Assembly (NCBI GenBank): GCA_027485415.1
Contig: JAIXRC010000133.1
Location: 1-64,000, forward strand
DNA length: 64,000 bases
Direction: 5' to 3'
From: Cryomorphaceae bacterium
Lineage (GTDB): Bacteria; Bacteroidota; Bacteroidia; Flavobacteriales_D; Crocinitomicaceae
Shown here: positions 1-11,023 of the stretch, piece after piece
Position numbering within the stretch: position 1 is the stretch's first letter
How the letters are laid out: each line of letters begins with the position of its first letter
Notes under the pieces: generated by a model
What the model was told of the DNA's origin: nothing
What the model saw: only the letters and a program-made list of their open reading frames with translations
The model's database searches: none
Position numbers and translations under genes: made by a program

Positions 1-1
1 G

Positions 2-382
2 CTCGTTTCTTTCTTGGCTCGTTATCATAGTTATGAAATGCTTCATGAAGCCAAAGCGTGGAATCTCCCTCAAATGGAATTTCAGTTGTCCGCTTCCTAT
101 AATTTGTATAATAAGTTGTTGTTTAAGGTTGATTTTTACGCTGCTCTCAATCGCTTTGCCCAAGTATACGCCAACGGCACAGGGGTGCAAACCTTAAACA
201 ACCAATATTTTATTAATTTAGGTCCGATAATCGATGGTAATTTGAGCATGGAATACCGTTATAACAATCGATTCTCTGGGTTTTTGCAGGTCAATAATGT
301 CGCTGCTCAACGGTATTTGCAATTTTACAATTACCCTGTCATCCCTATCCAAGTTTTAGCGGGAATTACGTGTAAATTTTAA
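2..382 (+). CDS. C-terminal fragment of an outer-membrane beta-barrel protein (5' end outside window)
   Basis: Frame is open to the window edge; alternating aromatic/polar strands and terminal ..VLAGITCKF, typical of a beta-barrel C-terminus. Confidence 0.6.
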   Translation, partial: LVSFLARYHSYEMLHEAKAWNLPQMEFQLSASYNLYNKLLFKVDFYAALNRFAQVYANGTGVQTLNNQYFINLGPIIDGNLSMEYRYNNRFSGFLQVNNVAAQRYLQFYNYPVIPIQVLAGITCKF

Positions 383-466
383 GTTTTGTTCTGAGACTTC
401 ATGTTGAAATAACATTCACAAAACACTTTTGTGGAGTCTATTCCGTTAAAGGACAAAAACTTAACC

Positions 467-3421
467 ATGAAATATACCCTTTTTATTTTTCTGCTTTTAG
501 CCTCAAGTTTATCAGCGCAAACATCGTTCAGCTCGCTGTATATGAAATACCCTTCCGTGCCTAAAGGCTTCATCGAGGCTTACGCTTTTACCCACACCCG
601 AATGCAAGCCTTAACGAAAGAGGAGGCTCTCTCATGCTCCAATATTCCTCAACCCTTCGGGATTCTTGGATTATTCGATCAGGGAAATCACTATTTTATT
701 GAGAATGCCAAGAAAATTAGCCAAATAGCTGGAATAAGCCTTCAAGCCATGAAAAGTTCCGAAGAACAACAATTGGCCGCATTTGCACAAGCTTGCGATA
801 TTCTAGTACAAAATCACCTTGATCAAGGACTTTCCGAGGGTGAAATAATTTACCAATTAATGGTACAACTTAGTGAAATACCAAAATCCAACGCCGGAAA
901 CCTGTATGCTTTTGAATCTTCCGTTTTTTCCGTTTATCAATTCTTACAAGACGAAGAAATGGCGGCCAAATACGGTTTTCCACAACGTAATTTCGACCTT
1001 AGAGCTGTTTTTGGTGATGACAATTATACCGTTCTATCTGCACCGCAAATCAAACTTCAACCGAACCTCGTTCAAACTCAAACCGGTGCCATATACAATG
1101 CCAGCATGGCTTCCACAAAATCTGCCGATTATGGCCCTGCATTATGGAATCCTGCCCCAAACTGCAATTACAGTTCTCGCAATGGAACAGCTATTTCAGC
1201 CGTTACTATCCACACCGTTCAAGGGTCATATTCCGGAGCTATCTCATGGGGTTTAAACTGCAACGCCCAGGTTTCTTACCATTATGTGGTGCGTAGTTCC
1301 GATGGACAAGTGACCCAAATGGTCCTCGAATCCAATAAAGCTTGGCATGTTGGTACGGCTAATCCCTACACCATTGGCATTGAACACGAGGGTTACGTAT
1401 CGAACGCAGCGTGGTATACCAACGCCATGTACCAATCTTCGGCAAATTTGGTCAAAGAAATCACCCAAAGCGGTTATGGAATCAACCCTTTAAGAACCTA
1501 TGACGGTACGAGCAGTTCAAGTGGTCAAGTCCTTGGAGACTGCCTTAAAATCAAAGGACATCAACATTACGCAAACCAAACCCACACCGATCCTGGAATT
1601 AACTGGAATTGGCCCAAATACTACCTGCTCATCAACAACAACTACACTCCTACCGTGATCACCAACGCCTCGGGAAACCTCTATGATTCTGGCGGATCCA
1701 ACGGAAACTACGGCAACGACGAACGAAAAGTTTGGGTCATTCAACCCAGCAATGGCGCGTCCGTTCAACTTACGTTTAGCGCCTTTAATACGCAAACAGG
1801 AAAGGATAAGGTTTGGATTTACGATGGAAATTCCACCAACGCTCCTTTAATTGGAAGTTATAGTGGAACAACCCTTCCTCCGGTAATTCAATCCACAGGT
1901 TCTGCGCTAACCCTTGAATTTCGTTCTGATTGCGGTACAACCCAAAGCGGTTGGGCCGCCTCCTATATCTCCAGCGCGCAATTAACGGATGTTACACCTC
2001 CCGTTAGTACTGTTTCTCTTCCGTTGGCATGGCATACACAAGATTTCACGACAGGACTGGTTTCTACCGACCCGGGGTCCGGTGTTGCGCATTCTTTTTA
2101 TAATGTCTCTTCACGGTCCAATGCCACTAACCCCAAATATTCCAACAAAAGTTATGGATTCTTTCGGGAAGAATTTTCCGGAACCGCTTTTCAATGGACC
2201 AATCAAACCGGCAGTTTTCAAATTGGAAATGGCATTTTTAGCATGAACGATGCTTCACAAAACAACTCTAACACATATGCACAACTCACTCAAAATCAAC
2301 AACAAACCTATTTATATACTTGGCGACAAAGGATTACTTCAACCAACGCCAATCAAAGAGCGGGGATGCATTTCTTTTGCAGTGACCCAACGCTTGCCAA
2401 CCGGGGAAACTCCTATTTTGTTTTCTTCCGCGAAGAAACGGATAAAGTGCAAATTTACGAGGTCAACAACGACGTTTTTACCCTGCAATATGAAGCTCCG
2501 GTTACCTTAGTGCCGAACCAATGGTATAACATCAAAGTAATCTATTCCTACAGTTCTGGAAATATCATCGTGTATACCAACGATAACCTTGTGGCCACCT
2601 GGCACGACAACACACCGCTTGCACAAGGAAATTCCATTTCCCTTCGTTCAGGAGCTTGTACGGTTGATTTTGACAACATTTTTGTCTATCAAGCGCATAC
2701 TAATCAGGAACTTGTGAGTGTTGGTCCCAATAAAGAAATTGAACACCAAAGCGACCAACAACAGCCTTCGGGAGTCATTCGAGTGATTGCCATGGATTCT
2801 TCCAGTAATTGGTCAATCGCCAGCGAACAAACCGTTCAAGTGGACTGGACTGCTCCAGTTTTTACCACCTGCAACGATGGTCCAAGCAACGATATCGATA
2901 GTTTTTACACTTCCGCTTTGAAAACGAATTGGTCGTCCAATGATCCACATTCCGGTGTATCAAACTATGAGCTATCCCTTGGTACCTCCGTTGGAAACAC
3001 TTCTGTCTTGAATTGGATGAATATGAGTACAAGCACAAGCTACACGTACAACTTGACAAGTCCTATTAATGGCACCATTTATTTCGGAAATGTCAAATCC
3101 ACCAACCCTGCAGGATTAACGGGAACGCAAAGCACCGACGGTCAGATATACCTGTCACAAGCCAACATGTTGTTACCCGAATCACCCAACCCACTTGCAC
3201 AAATCTTGGTTTATCCTAATCCCAACAACGGGCAACAACTCCATTTGACTAACCTTCCTTTTCCTGTCGGCATTCAACTCTACGACGCCCAAGGAAAACT
3301 TATTCTCAGCAAAGAACCTGGACTTCACAATCTTCTTGATACAAACATAGCCCAAGGGGTTTACACCTTACAACTTTCAGGCGAAGGAGCTCGATTGAAT
3401 TTGCGTTTAGTGGTTCAATAA
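467..3421 (+). CDS. Secreted N-acetylmuramoyl-L-alanine amidase with CUB-like and LamG-like regions and T9SS sorting domain
   Basis: Signal peptide MKYTLFIFLLLASSLSAQ; amidase_2-like AVTIHTVQGSY...IGIEHEG...GHQHYANQTHTDPG; CUB-like GNLYDSGGSNGNYGNDERKVWVIQP; C-terminal VYPNPNNG...QGVYTLQLSG. Confidence 0.85.
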   Translation: MKYTLFIFLLLASSLSAQTSFSSLYMKYPSVPKGFIEAYAFTHTRMQALTKEEALSCSNIPQPFGILGLFDQGNHYFIENAKKISQIAGISLQAMKSSEEQQLAAFAQACDILVQNHLDQGLSEGEIIYQLMVQLSEIPKSNAGNLYAFESSVFSVYQFLQDEEMAAKYGFPQRNFDLRAVFGDDNYTVLSAPQIKLQPNLVQTQTGAIYNASMASTKSADYGPALWNPAPNCNYSSRNGTAISAVTIHTVQGSYSGAISWGLNCNAQVSYHYVVRSSDGQVTQMVLESNKAWHVGTANPYTIGIEHEGYVSNAAWYTNAMYQSSANLVKEITQSGYGINPLRTYDGTSSSSGQVLGDCLKIKGHQHYANQTHTDPGINWNWPKYYLLINNNYTPTVITNASGNLYDSGGSNGNYGNDERKVWVIQPSNGASVQLTFSAFNTQTGKDKVWIYDGNSTNAPLIGSYSGTTLPPVIQSTGSALTLEFRSDCGTTQSGWAASYISSAQLTDVTPPVSTVSLPLAWHTQDFTTGLVSTDPGSGVAHSFYNVSSRSNATNPKYSNKSYGFFREEFSGTAFQWTNQTGSFQIGNGIFSMNDASQNNSNTYAQLTQNQQQTYLYTWRQRITSTNANQRAGMHFFCSDPTLANRGNSYFVFFREETDKVQIYEVNNDVFTLQYEAPVTLVPNQWYNIKVIYSYSSGNIIVYTNDNLVATWHDNTPLAQGNSISLRSGACTVDFDNIFVYQAHTNQELVSVGPNKEIEHQSDQQQPSGVIRVIAMDSSSNWSIASEQTVQVDWTAPVFTTCNDGPSNDIDSFYTSALKTNWSSNDPHSGVSNYELSLGTSVGNTSVLNWMNMSTSTSYTYNLTSPINGTIYFGNVKSTNPAGLTGTQSTDGQIYLSQANMLLPESPNPLAQILVYPNPNNGQQLHLTNLPFPVGIQLYDAQGKLILSKEPGLHNLLDTNIAQGVYTLQLSGEGARLNLRLVVQ

Positions 3422-4359
3422 GGTTCGAAATGCTCTAAAATTTTGTCGGCTAATACCGCACTCAATTTGAAGTAACTTTCGTGGGTCCAACCTCCAACAT
3501 GGGGAGTAAGAATAACGCGGTTTGATTGAATTAAATAATCTAAGACGTCTGAAGAATCCTTGCTCCTCATGCTTTCAAAATCTTTGGATTCATATTCCAA
3601 TACATCCAACCCAGCACCCTTTATTTTGCCGCTTTTAAGTGCATCAACAAGGGCATGGGTTTGCACAATTTTGCCACGAGAAAGGTTCAAAAAATAAAGG
3701 GATTTATTGAATCTGTGAAGAAAGGCCTCGTTCACCAAGTCGATCGTTTCTTTGTTTTGTGGAATATGCAACGAAAGGACATCTGCTTGTTCGTGGATGG
3801 CCTCCATCGTGCTTTCTTGAACTTGAGCATCCCCAAAACCGGTTAAGTATTTGTCGTACACCAAGACTTTGACATCAAAACCCTTAAGCAGTTTGGCAAA
3901 AGCCTTACCGTTGTTGCCGTAACCAATTATTCCGACAGTTTTACCACTTAATTCTTCTCCTCGGTTTTCTTCTCGGCGCCAGACTCCTTGTTGAATTTGT
4001 TCTTGGGCTTGTGGAAATTTGTTGAGTAGCGCTAGCAGCATTCCCAGTGCATGCTCCGCCACCGCGAGACGGTTTCCTTCAGGTGAATTGAACAAAGAAA
4101 TATTTCTCGTTTTGCAGTACCGTTGATCAATATTTTCTAATCCCGAACCAGAACGTGCAATGAATTTTACGTTCGGAAAATTTTTCAAAACTTCTTCGTT
4201 CAAAAAAAAGCGTGCGCGAATCACGATCCCATCCACCTGGTTTCCCAACGATGTAAATTCTGCCAAACTCAAGGAAGTGGCATCAAAACATTCAAATCCT
4301 CTTTTCGTTAAACGTTCTTTTAATACCTCATGGACTGTATCCACAAAAAACACCTTCAT
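3415..4359 (-). CDS. D-isomer specific 2-hydroxyacid dehydrogenase (phosphoglycerate dehydrogenase-like)
   Basis: NAD-binding GKTVGIIGYGNNGKAFAKLLKGF, catalytic LNLSRGKIVQTHALVDALKSGKIKGAGLDVLE...LTPHVGGWT. Confidence 0.85.
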   Translation of the reverse strand: MKVFFVDTVHEVLKERLTKRGFECFDATSLSLAEFTSLGNQVDGIVIRARFFLNEEVLKNFPNVKFIARSGSGLENIDQRYCKTRNISLFNSPEGNRLAVAEHALGMLLALLNKFPQAQEQIQQGVWRREENRGEELSGKTVGIIGYGNNGKAFAKLLKGFDVKVLVYDKYLTGFGDAQVQESTMEAIHEQADVLSLHIPQNKETIDLVNEAFLHRFNKSLYFLNLSRGKIVQTHALVDALKSGKIKGAGLDVLEYESKDFESMRSKDSSDVLDYLIQSNRVILTPHVGGWTHESYFKLSAVLADKILEHFEPY

Positions 4360-4489
4360 GTTGGATTTTTCATAAAAGTAACAAAAAAACGGCTTTAATA
4401 ATTGAGCGCTATTAAACGTTCTAATGGTTGTTAAGGTCTTTTTACATCTCAGGCTTTTTAAACCTCTTAAAACGCTTTAAAACGCATTT

Positions 4490-6358
4490 TTACCTTCCTA
4501 AATAGATCAAAAGCACAGAAATATCACTTGGAGAGACCCCAGAGATACGCGATGCTTGTCCAATGGTAACGGGTTGAACCTCGGATAATTTTTCAACCGC
4601 TTCGCTACTTAAACTTTTCAATTGACGATAATTCACATCGGAAGGAATACTTACTTTTTCGAGGCGAAGCATTTTTGCTGCATTTTCTTCCTCTCGATCG
4701 ATGTAACCTTCGTACTTGAGTTGAATCTCTGCTTGCACCCGAACCTCTTGGCTTAATTGCCGACTGTCCAGGTAATTATGTAATTCAATATTACATTTTT
4801 CCAATAAGGATAAATCAACCCCAGGTCGAGTAATGAGCGATGCTGCTTTCAATTGTTGCGTAATTGTCGCTGAGTCTACCGCCATAAGGTCATCATTGAT
4901 CTCATTTGGAGTGACACCAATGGTTCGAAGCGCTTTCTTTAATTGATGAATTTCTTCTTCTTTTTGTTCTACCTTCTTGCGCTGCTCATCGGTCAACAAA
5001 CCTAAATCCGAAGCTTTTAGTGAAAGGCGTAAATCAGCATTATCTTGGCGAAGCAGAATGCGATATTCCGCGCGGCTGGTAAACATACGGTAAGGTTCTT
5101 TGGTGCCTTTAGTTACAAGGTCATCAATAAGAACCCCTATGTAGGCTTCGCTCCTTTGCAGGATGAAAGGCTGTTGCTCGTTTATTTTTAAATGGGCGTT
5201 AATACCGGCCATTAATCCTTGACAAGCAGCTTCTTCATATCCCGTAGTACCATTGATTTGGCCTGCAAAATACAAACCTTCAATGCGCTTCGTTTCGAGG
5301 GTGTGTTTCAATTGGGTTGGCGGAAAATAATCGTATTCAATCGCGTAACCTGGTCGAAACAACTTAGCTTTCTCAAAACCGGGAATGGATTTTATGGCTT
5401 TAACTTGAACATCCTCAGGCAGGGATGTGCTAAAACCGTTTACATAAATCTCGACAGTATTCCATCCCTCGGGTTCCACAAAAATCTGATGTCGATCGCG
5501 GTCTGCGAAACGGTTTATTTTATCCTCAATGCTTGGACAATATCGAGGGCCTGTACTTTGAATTGCTCCATTAAACATGGGGGATCGGTCAAATCCGGTC
5601 CTAAGAAGATCATGAGTTTCAGGATTGGTATAGGTAATATAACAAGGCAACTGATGGGTTAATGCTTGGGTGTCCCAAAAACTAAATTTACTCGGTTGAA
5701 TGTCGCCTGGTTGAGGTTCCATTAAACCATAATCCAAGGAACGACCGTCGACCCTTGGAGGAGTTCCTGTTTTCATTCTACCCGACTCAAATCCCAGTTT
5801 CACTAAATCCTCGGTAATACCTGTAGACGCTTTCTCTCCAACCCTTCCACCACCAAACTGTTTCTCCCCTAAATGGATGATGCCATTAAGAAAAGTGCCG
5901 TTGGTTAGGATCACGGCCTTAGCGTATATATTAATCCCAAGACTTGTTTTTACTCCAACAACTTTACCTTTTTCCACTATTACCCCTGTTCCCATATCTT
6001 GCCAAAAATCCACCATAGGATTTTGTTCTAACAACAAGCGCCATTCTGCAGCAAACATCATGCGGTCGTTTTGCGTTCTAGGCGACCACATAGCAGGACC
6101 CTTAGAACAATTCAACATACGAAATTGAAGTGCGCTTTTGTCGCTAACGATACCAGAACCCCCACCTAAGGCATCTATTTCTCGTACGATTTGGCCTTTA
6201 GCCACACCTCCCATTGCTGGGTTACAACTCATTTGGGCAATAGTATTCATGTTCATGGTGAGCAGTAAAACACGGCTTCCCATTTTACCTGCAGCGTTTG
6301 CAGCCTCGCAACCCGCGTGACCCGCGCCGACTACAATAACATCATACGTATCAAGCAT
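4490..6358 (-). CDS. mnmG: tRNA uridine-5-carboxymethylaminomethyl(34) synthesis enzyme MnmG
   Basis: [31 protein letters not shown]...[22 protein letters not shown]; full-length 622 aa. Confidence 0.97.
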   Translation of the reverse strand: MLDTYDVIVVGAGHAGCEAANAAGKMGSRVLLLTMNMNTIAQMSCNPAMGGVAKGQIVREIDALGGGSGIVSDKSALQFRMLNCSKGPAMWSPRTQNDRMMFAAEWRLLLEQNPMVDFWQDMGTGVIVEKGKVVGVKTSLGINIYAKAVILTNGTFLNGIIHLGEKQFGGGRVGEKASTGITEDLVKLGFESGRMKTGTPPRVDGRSLDYGLMEPQPGDIQPSKFSFWDTQALTHQLPCYITYTNPETHDLLRTGFDRSPMFNGAIQSTGPRYCPSIEDKINRFADRDRHQIFVEPEGWNTVEIYVNGFSTSLPEDVQVKAIKSIPGFEKAKLFRPGYAIEYDYFPPTQLKHTLETKRIEGLYFAGQINGTTGYEEAACQGLMAGINAHLKINEQQPFILQRSEAYIGVLIDDLVTKGTKEPYRMFTSRAEYRILLRQDNADLRLSLKASDLGLLTDEQRKKVEQKEEEIHQLKKALRTIGVTPNEINDDLMAVDSATITQQLKAASLITRPGVDLSLLEKCNIELHNYLDSRQLSQEVRVQAEIQLKYEGYIDREEENAAKMLRLEKVSIPSDVNYRQLKSLSSEAVEKLSEVQPVTIGQASRISGVSPSDISVLLIYLGR

Positions 6359-6361
6359 TTC

Positions 6362-6790
6362 TTATATGTGTTTCACGTGAAACAATTTATTCAGGTATTT
6401 CTGTTCTTTTGATCGTATTTCTAATATTTCCTTATCCTCCTTGTCATTGTAGCCCATCAAATGTAATACACCATGATACACCACGCGGTGCAGTTCTTCA
6501 AGGAAACTTATTTGATAAGATATTGCGTTTTCTTTTACGCGATCTATAGAAACAAACAGGTCCCCTGAAATAATTCGATCGTAACTGTAATCAAAAGTAA
6601 TGATGTCTGTATAAAAATCATGGTTTAAATACTTAGTATTAATTTCCAATAACTCTTGATCGTTGCAAAAGATTAGCGTAATATCGCCTGCTTCAAAATC
6701 TTCTTCAATCGTAATGGATGATATATGCTTACTCAGTGTATCAAAGGGTATGTCGGATATATCTATCGACAAAGAATCGCAAGAAATCAT
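6362..6790 (-). CDS. ybeY: rRNA maturation RNase YbeY
   Basis: LNHDFYTDIITFDY...HRVVYHGVLHLMGYNDKE (HGxLHLxGYDH-like motif). Confidence 0.95.
   Translation of the reverse strand: MISCDSLSIDISDIPFDTLSKHISSITIEEDFEAGDITLIFCNDQELLEINTKYLNHDFYTDIITFDYSYDRIISGDLFVSIDRVKENAISYQISFLEELHRVVYHGVLHLMGYNDKEDKEILEIRSKEQKYLNKLFHVKHI
6369..6384. promoter_or_regulatory. parS-like centromere site TGTTTCACGTGAAACA
   Basis: Perfect 16-bp palindrome identical to the widely conserved bacterial ParB-binding parS consensus; overlaps the 3' end of ybeY, next to mnmG. Confidence 0.75.
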
Positions 6791-7200
6791 CGATTAAAAA
6801 AAATACTTACACAATTGCCAGTATCATTAAATAATACGTCGTCCGCTAAACTTCGCATTAAAAAAACACCACGTCCATGTTCCTTTAAAAGATTATTTGG
6901 TGCCGTTGGGTCTGGAATGTTATCAAAATCAAAACCCGGTCCTTGATCGTGTACTTCAAAACAAATACGTTCATCATTCGATAACACCTTTAAATTAACT
7001 TTTAAAGATTCATTGCCTTGGTTACCATGGATAATTGCATTATTACAAGCCTCAGTAACCGAAATCAACATATTACCAAAAACATCTTCTGAAACGGACA
7101 ATTCATCACAGACCTGTTCTATAAGGGTTTCAACCTCAGCTATTGATGAAGGCACGGATGGAAAATCCTTTTGATGCACCAATCTATAATCTTCTTTCAT
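6787..7200 (-). CDS. ATP-binding protein, anti-sigma-factor (RsbW/SpoIIAB)-like HATPase
   Basis: SVTEACNNAIIHGNQGN...FEVHDQGPGFDFDNIPDPT...HGRGVFLMRSLADDV (N and G1/G2 boxes). Confidence 0.85.
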   Translation of the reverse strand: MKEDYRLVHQKDFPSVPSSIAEVETLIEQVCDELSVSEDVFGNMLISVTEACNNAIIHGNQGNESLKVNLKVLSNDERICFEVHDQGPGFDFDNIPDPTAPNNLLKEHGRGVFLMRSLADDVLFNDTGNCVSIFFNR

Positions 7201-7213
7201 CTACCGTTAAATA

Positions 7214-10200
7214 TTAATCCACTAAATTAAAGTATTCCTCTGCCTTAACACGATAATAGGGATTTAAACTCGGATCCACTGTTCGTATCATTTCCACCCC
7301 ACTAAATTTCTCCTTCGTATACTCCTTTAACTGAATAAGGTTACTCTTCTTTTCATCATTTCCCGACTTAGATTCTCGTTTCTCTTCATAACCACGTTCC
7401 ATCACTGCTTTTTCACTCTCCAATAAACGCGTCAGTATATCTTTCTGGCGATTAATCAATTCAGGACTAAACTTCTTATTAATTAAATCTTTCTCTTGTT
7501 GTTCTAACTCTTTGATCAAAGGATTCAATTTATTACCTGATCCTTGACCGTCTTTATTCAGTTCATTGCGCAATTGCTCCAGTCGCTGACGAATTGCTGT
7601 TTGTTCCGCCGCCATCTTAGCTATTTCTTTGTTTCCTAAACCTAACATGCTCATGCCTTGACTACCAGGTTTTGTTCCAGGGGCATTGCCTTCCTTATCC
7701 CCAGGACTCTTACCACCGGGGCTTTGCCCTTTCTTCATTTGCTCCAATTGCTTCTTCAACATTTCCTTCATATCACCACTTGACATACCTCCAGGTTTGG
7801 GTTTTCCATTTCCTGGTTTACTACAACTTCCACTTCCTGGTTTCATTGATTGCATTTGTGACTGCATTTGTTGAAGCGTTTCATTCAGTAATAAGGCTAA
7901 ATTATTATAATTCGTCATGGCTTTTTGCTGATAGGTTAGTATATCACTTTTACGGTGATCATCGATTGCTTCAATGGTACTGTTATGACTAAAATCAAGG
8001 TCACTTAATTCCTTATCGATGAAAGATGCTACCTTGGGTTGACGTTTGGCTAATGCCAGCAAACTGTCTTTTACTACGCTTGTTTTCGTATTTATCCGAA
8101 TTTGATCACGGCTTAATTTTCGATATTTAGGATCCGACGTGCTAATTTTATTAAAGGCGTGCACCAAAGCCTCTTGATCAAAACTCAACATCATCAGGCT
8201 TTCCAAAATTTCCCTTAACATGTCCATATCCTCTTCTGCTTGCTGTTGGTTTGCTGCTTGTTGCTGCTCGTTCAATTGTTCCGCCATTTGTTCCATTTGG
8301 TCTGCAGCATTTTTCTGCGAATTCTGAGACTTTGACTTTTTACCATCCTTTATGCCTTCGGATGATTTAGACAATTCTTCTGTTATAGACTCTTCAAGAG
8401 CCTTTGTACCGTCGAGGTTCATTGGATCAAGTAGTTCACTATTGAGTTTCTTCAAATCTTCCAAGGACTTTTTTATCTCTTCAAAACGATCTTTTATAGC
8501 CTCTTGCTGCTTTAAACCCTCTTCCTTACTTAACTGGTCCTTTTCTAAATTTTCCCTCAATTCATCCTGTTTCTGGGCATTTTCTTTCAATTCTTTTTCC
8601 AAATCATCGATGCGCTCATTCACTTGCAATTTTTTGAGCATTTCCAAAGTTCTGTCCAATTGTTGACTACGCTGTTCAGCGCTTTGATCTAATTTTTTTA
8701 ATTCTTCTTGAAGGGCAGGTTTATTTTGTTCATTGAGTAACTTTTCTATTTCATCTAGTAGCTTCTTGAGTTCTTCATCCATCACTTCCTCCAGAAGTTT
8801 CTCAATCATTTCTTGTTTTTCTAAAAGCTCTTTATCCAACTCTGAAAGTTGATTTTTCTCCTGGGTACCTTGCTCCAACTGATTCTTAACTTTTTGCAAA
8901 TCCTCCGTTAACGACTTTTGTTCCTGCTGCAATTGTTGAACTTTCTGCTTATTACCCCAATCCTTCGACTTAGAATTCATAACATCTTTCTTCAACTTAT
9001 CCACCGACTTTTCAAATTCTTTCGTGCGTTGCAAAACTTTTTCTAGGTCATTCTTCAATGCTTCCTGTTCCTGTGTTCTCTCTTTATTTAACTCCTGTAG
9101 ATCAGGTAACTTATATTGACCCGTAAAACTTCTAGTTGACTTGCAACCATTCACTCCGTCGTTATCCTTAACCATAAAATAATACTCAATAACATCTTCC
9201 AAAAGAATATTCTCCCTTCTAAAATCAACACCGAATGAAAAATTACTTTTTGTGCCTTTATTGAATACTACTGGCAAGGATACTTGACGTGCTGAATTTC
9301 CCTTTCGAATGATTTTATAGTGAAAAGTTAAGGAGGACAAACCATAATCGTCCATGATTTGTCCATTAAAGTAACGCACTCCATCGTTTAAACTATCGAT
9401 ATTTTCAGATAAATCAATTTGCGGATAGGCATCCTTAACTACTTCTATATGGTACTTAATGGTGTCTTTTTTATGAGAGAAGGCATTGGTTAATACAACT
9501 TTTAATAAACCACTGTTTACGACTTTTTTCTCCAATGCGAAATTCTGTGTGGAGAAAATTGATGAACCTGCTATGCCTGTAAATTCAACGTGAGAAGTAT
9601 TATTTCCAAAACCAGACCATTGTAAAACAGTACCTTCCGGAACCGTTAAATCTCCTACATTATCGTATGTTACATTCTTTTTATTCAAATAGGAGGGAAA
9701 CTTACAAAAGACGTTGAATTTTCCAAGGCTGCTTTTTCCGTTTACCGAATAAGCAAATTCATTGCTACGGACTCCATTTGCCTCAAAATAGAAGGAACCT
9801 GATTTTTTAACATTTTTCAAGGTATAAATGAATGAAACTTTGGAAGACTTTGACATAAGAAAGGTACCTTGATCGCAAACTAAATACACATTTTCCGGAA
9901 TTTTCATTCCTTTGGTGTTTACCTGAATACATACATCGCTTCCTTCTTCGTAACGCTGATTGCCTTTAACAAGAACAAACATAAAATCGGCAGGAGTTGT
10001 ATTGCTGTAATCAAACATTTGGCGTGTACCCTGCGTAAGGATGTGTGGGACAAATACTACCAGTAATAAAATCGTCAAAGAACTTGGCAACAAATATTTA
10101 AGATATTTCCGATTCACACGAAAATTCACCGCATGGCTAAAATTAAATACTCTTAATTGAGCTGTTTTCTGAGCAATAGATGCAACTAATAAATCCAGTT

Positions 10201-10582
10201 GATTTGGATCATGTTGAACTATATGATACAATTGCAATGTATTGATGAGACGATCCGATATATCAGAAAACATTGAACCAATTAAACGCGCAGCTGCATC
10301 GTAATTCATTCGAGGTATCACCCTCTTCGATTTTAACCACGGAATAAGACTTTGCCATATGAAGAATCCACTCACACAAAGTCCTGTTGAAGCGACCAAA
10401 AATAACCGTATAATTCCCTTTAATTCTATAAAATAAAATAAAGTTGAAAAAATTAAAAACGCAGAACTTACAGCAATCAACGAAAGCAGTAAACCTTTTA
10501 AACTCGAGTTTAGATAATATTTATCCAGAAAACGGTCTATTTCTGTGTGTAGGTATTGTATGTCTGTATTCGATGTTTTCAT
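7214..10582 (-). CDS. DUF4175-family membrane protein with long Glu/Lys/Gln coiled-coil region
   Basis: Two N-terminal TM segments, long coiled coil, Gly/Pro/Lys-rich low-complexity region; neighbourhood typical of Bacteroidota DUF4175 proteins. Confidence 0.75.
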   Translation of the reverse strand: MKTSNTDIQYLHTEIDRFLDKYYLNSSLKGLLLSLIAVSSAFLIFSTLFYFIELKGIIRLFLVASTGLCVSGFFIWQSLIPWLKSKRVIPRMNYDAAARLIGSMFSDISDRLINTLQLYHIVQHDPNQLDLLVASIAQKTAQLRVFNFSHAVNFRVNRKYLKYLLPSSLTILLLVVFVPHILTQGTRQMFDYSNTTPADFMFVLVKGNQRYEEGSDVCIQVNTKGMKIPENVYLVCDQGTFLMSKSSKVSFIYTLKNVKKSGSFYFEANGVRSNEFAYSVNGKSSLGKFNVFCKFPSYLNKKNVTYDNVGDLTVPEGTVLQWSGFGNNTSHVEFTGIAGSSIFSTQNFALEKKVVNSGLLKVVLTNAFSHKKDTIKYHIEVVKDAYPQIDLSENIDSLNDGVRYFNGQIMDDYGLSSLTFHYKIIRKGNSARQVSLPVVFNKGTKSNFSFGVDFRRENILLEDVIEYYFMVKDNDGVNGCKSTRSFTGQYKLPDLQELNKERTQEQEALKNDLEKVLQRTKEFEKSVDKLKKDVMNSKSKDWGNKQKVQQLQQEQKSLTEDLQKVKNQLEQGTQEKNQLSELDKELLEKQEMIEKLLEEVMDEELKKLLDEIEKLLNEQNKPALQEELKKLDQSAEQRSQQLDRTLEMLKKLQVNERIDDLEKELKENAQKQDELRENLEKDQLSKEEGLKQQEAIKDRFEEIKKSLEDLKKLNSELLDPMNLDGTKALEESITEELSKSSEGIKDGKKSKSQNSQKNAADQMEQMAEQLNEQQQAANQQQAEEDMDMLREILESLMMLSFDQEALVHAFNKISTSDPKYRKLSRDQIRINTKTSVVKDSLLALAKRQPKVASFIDKELSDLDFSHNSTIEAIDDHRKSDILTYQQKAMTNYNNLALLLNETLQQMQSQMQSMKPGSGSCSKPGNGKPKPGGMSSGDMKEMLKKQLEQMKKGQSPGGKSPGDKEGNAPGTKPGSQGMSMLGLGNKEIAKMAAEQTAIRQRLEQLRNELNKDGQGSGNKLNPLIKELEQQEKDLINKKFSPELINRQKDILTRLLESEKAVMERGYEEKRESKSGNDEKKSNLIQLKEYTKEKFSGVEMIRTVDPSLNPYYRVKAEEYFNLVD

Positions 10583-11015
10583 GAATGATCAAAAGTAATT
10601 ATTGATGAGGTATCTACCTAAATAATTCGATTAACACAAGTAATTAAATTAAAAAATATTTTTTAAAAAGATTTATTATTTCTCTTATTAAGATTGTTCA
10701 TTTGTTAATAAAGCCGGAATTAGGCAAATAATCCTCTTTTCATAAACGTTATTTGAACATTTTGTTAACACTAAAAAATATAAAATTCATTGATATATCA
10801 GACATTATTCAGTTAGATTAACACATGTGAACAGCATTTTGAATATCCTCTTGTATTGTTTATATCAAGCACATAAAAAAAGAATAAATCAATGGATTTT
10901 TTCTAGAATATGTAAAATTAAATTTGGATTAACAATTAATTTGGATTAGAGTGCTCTAAGTTTTTATGTTTTTTAAAATGTAATTAACAGGGTGATGAAC
11001 AAGTTATTAAAACCA

Positions 11016-11023
11016 TAACTTTG
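11016..11023 (+). promoter_or_regulatory. Bacteroidota-type -7 element TAACTTTG upstream of rpiB
   Basis: Matches TAnnTTTG; 12 nt before the rpiB ATG. Confidence 0.55.

Noticed and set aside
4467-4485. TTAAAACGC TTTAAAACGC short direct repeat downstream of mnmG
   Set aside because: Too short and low complexity; no hairpin or other support
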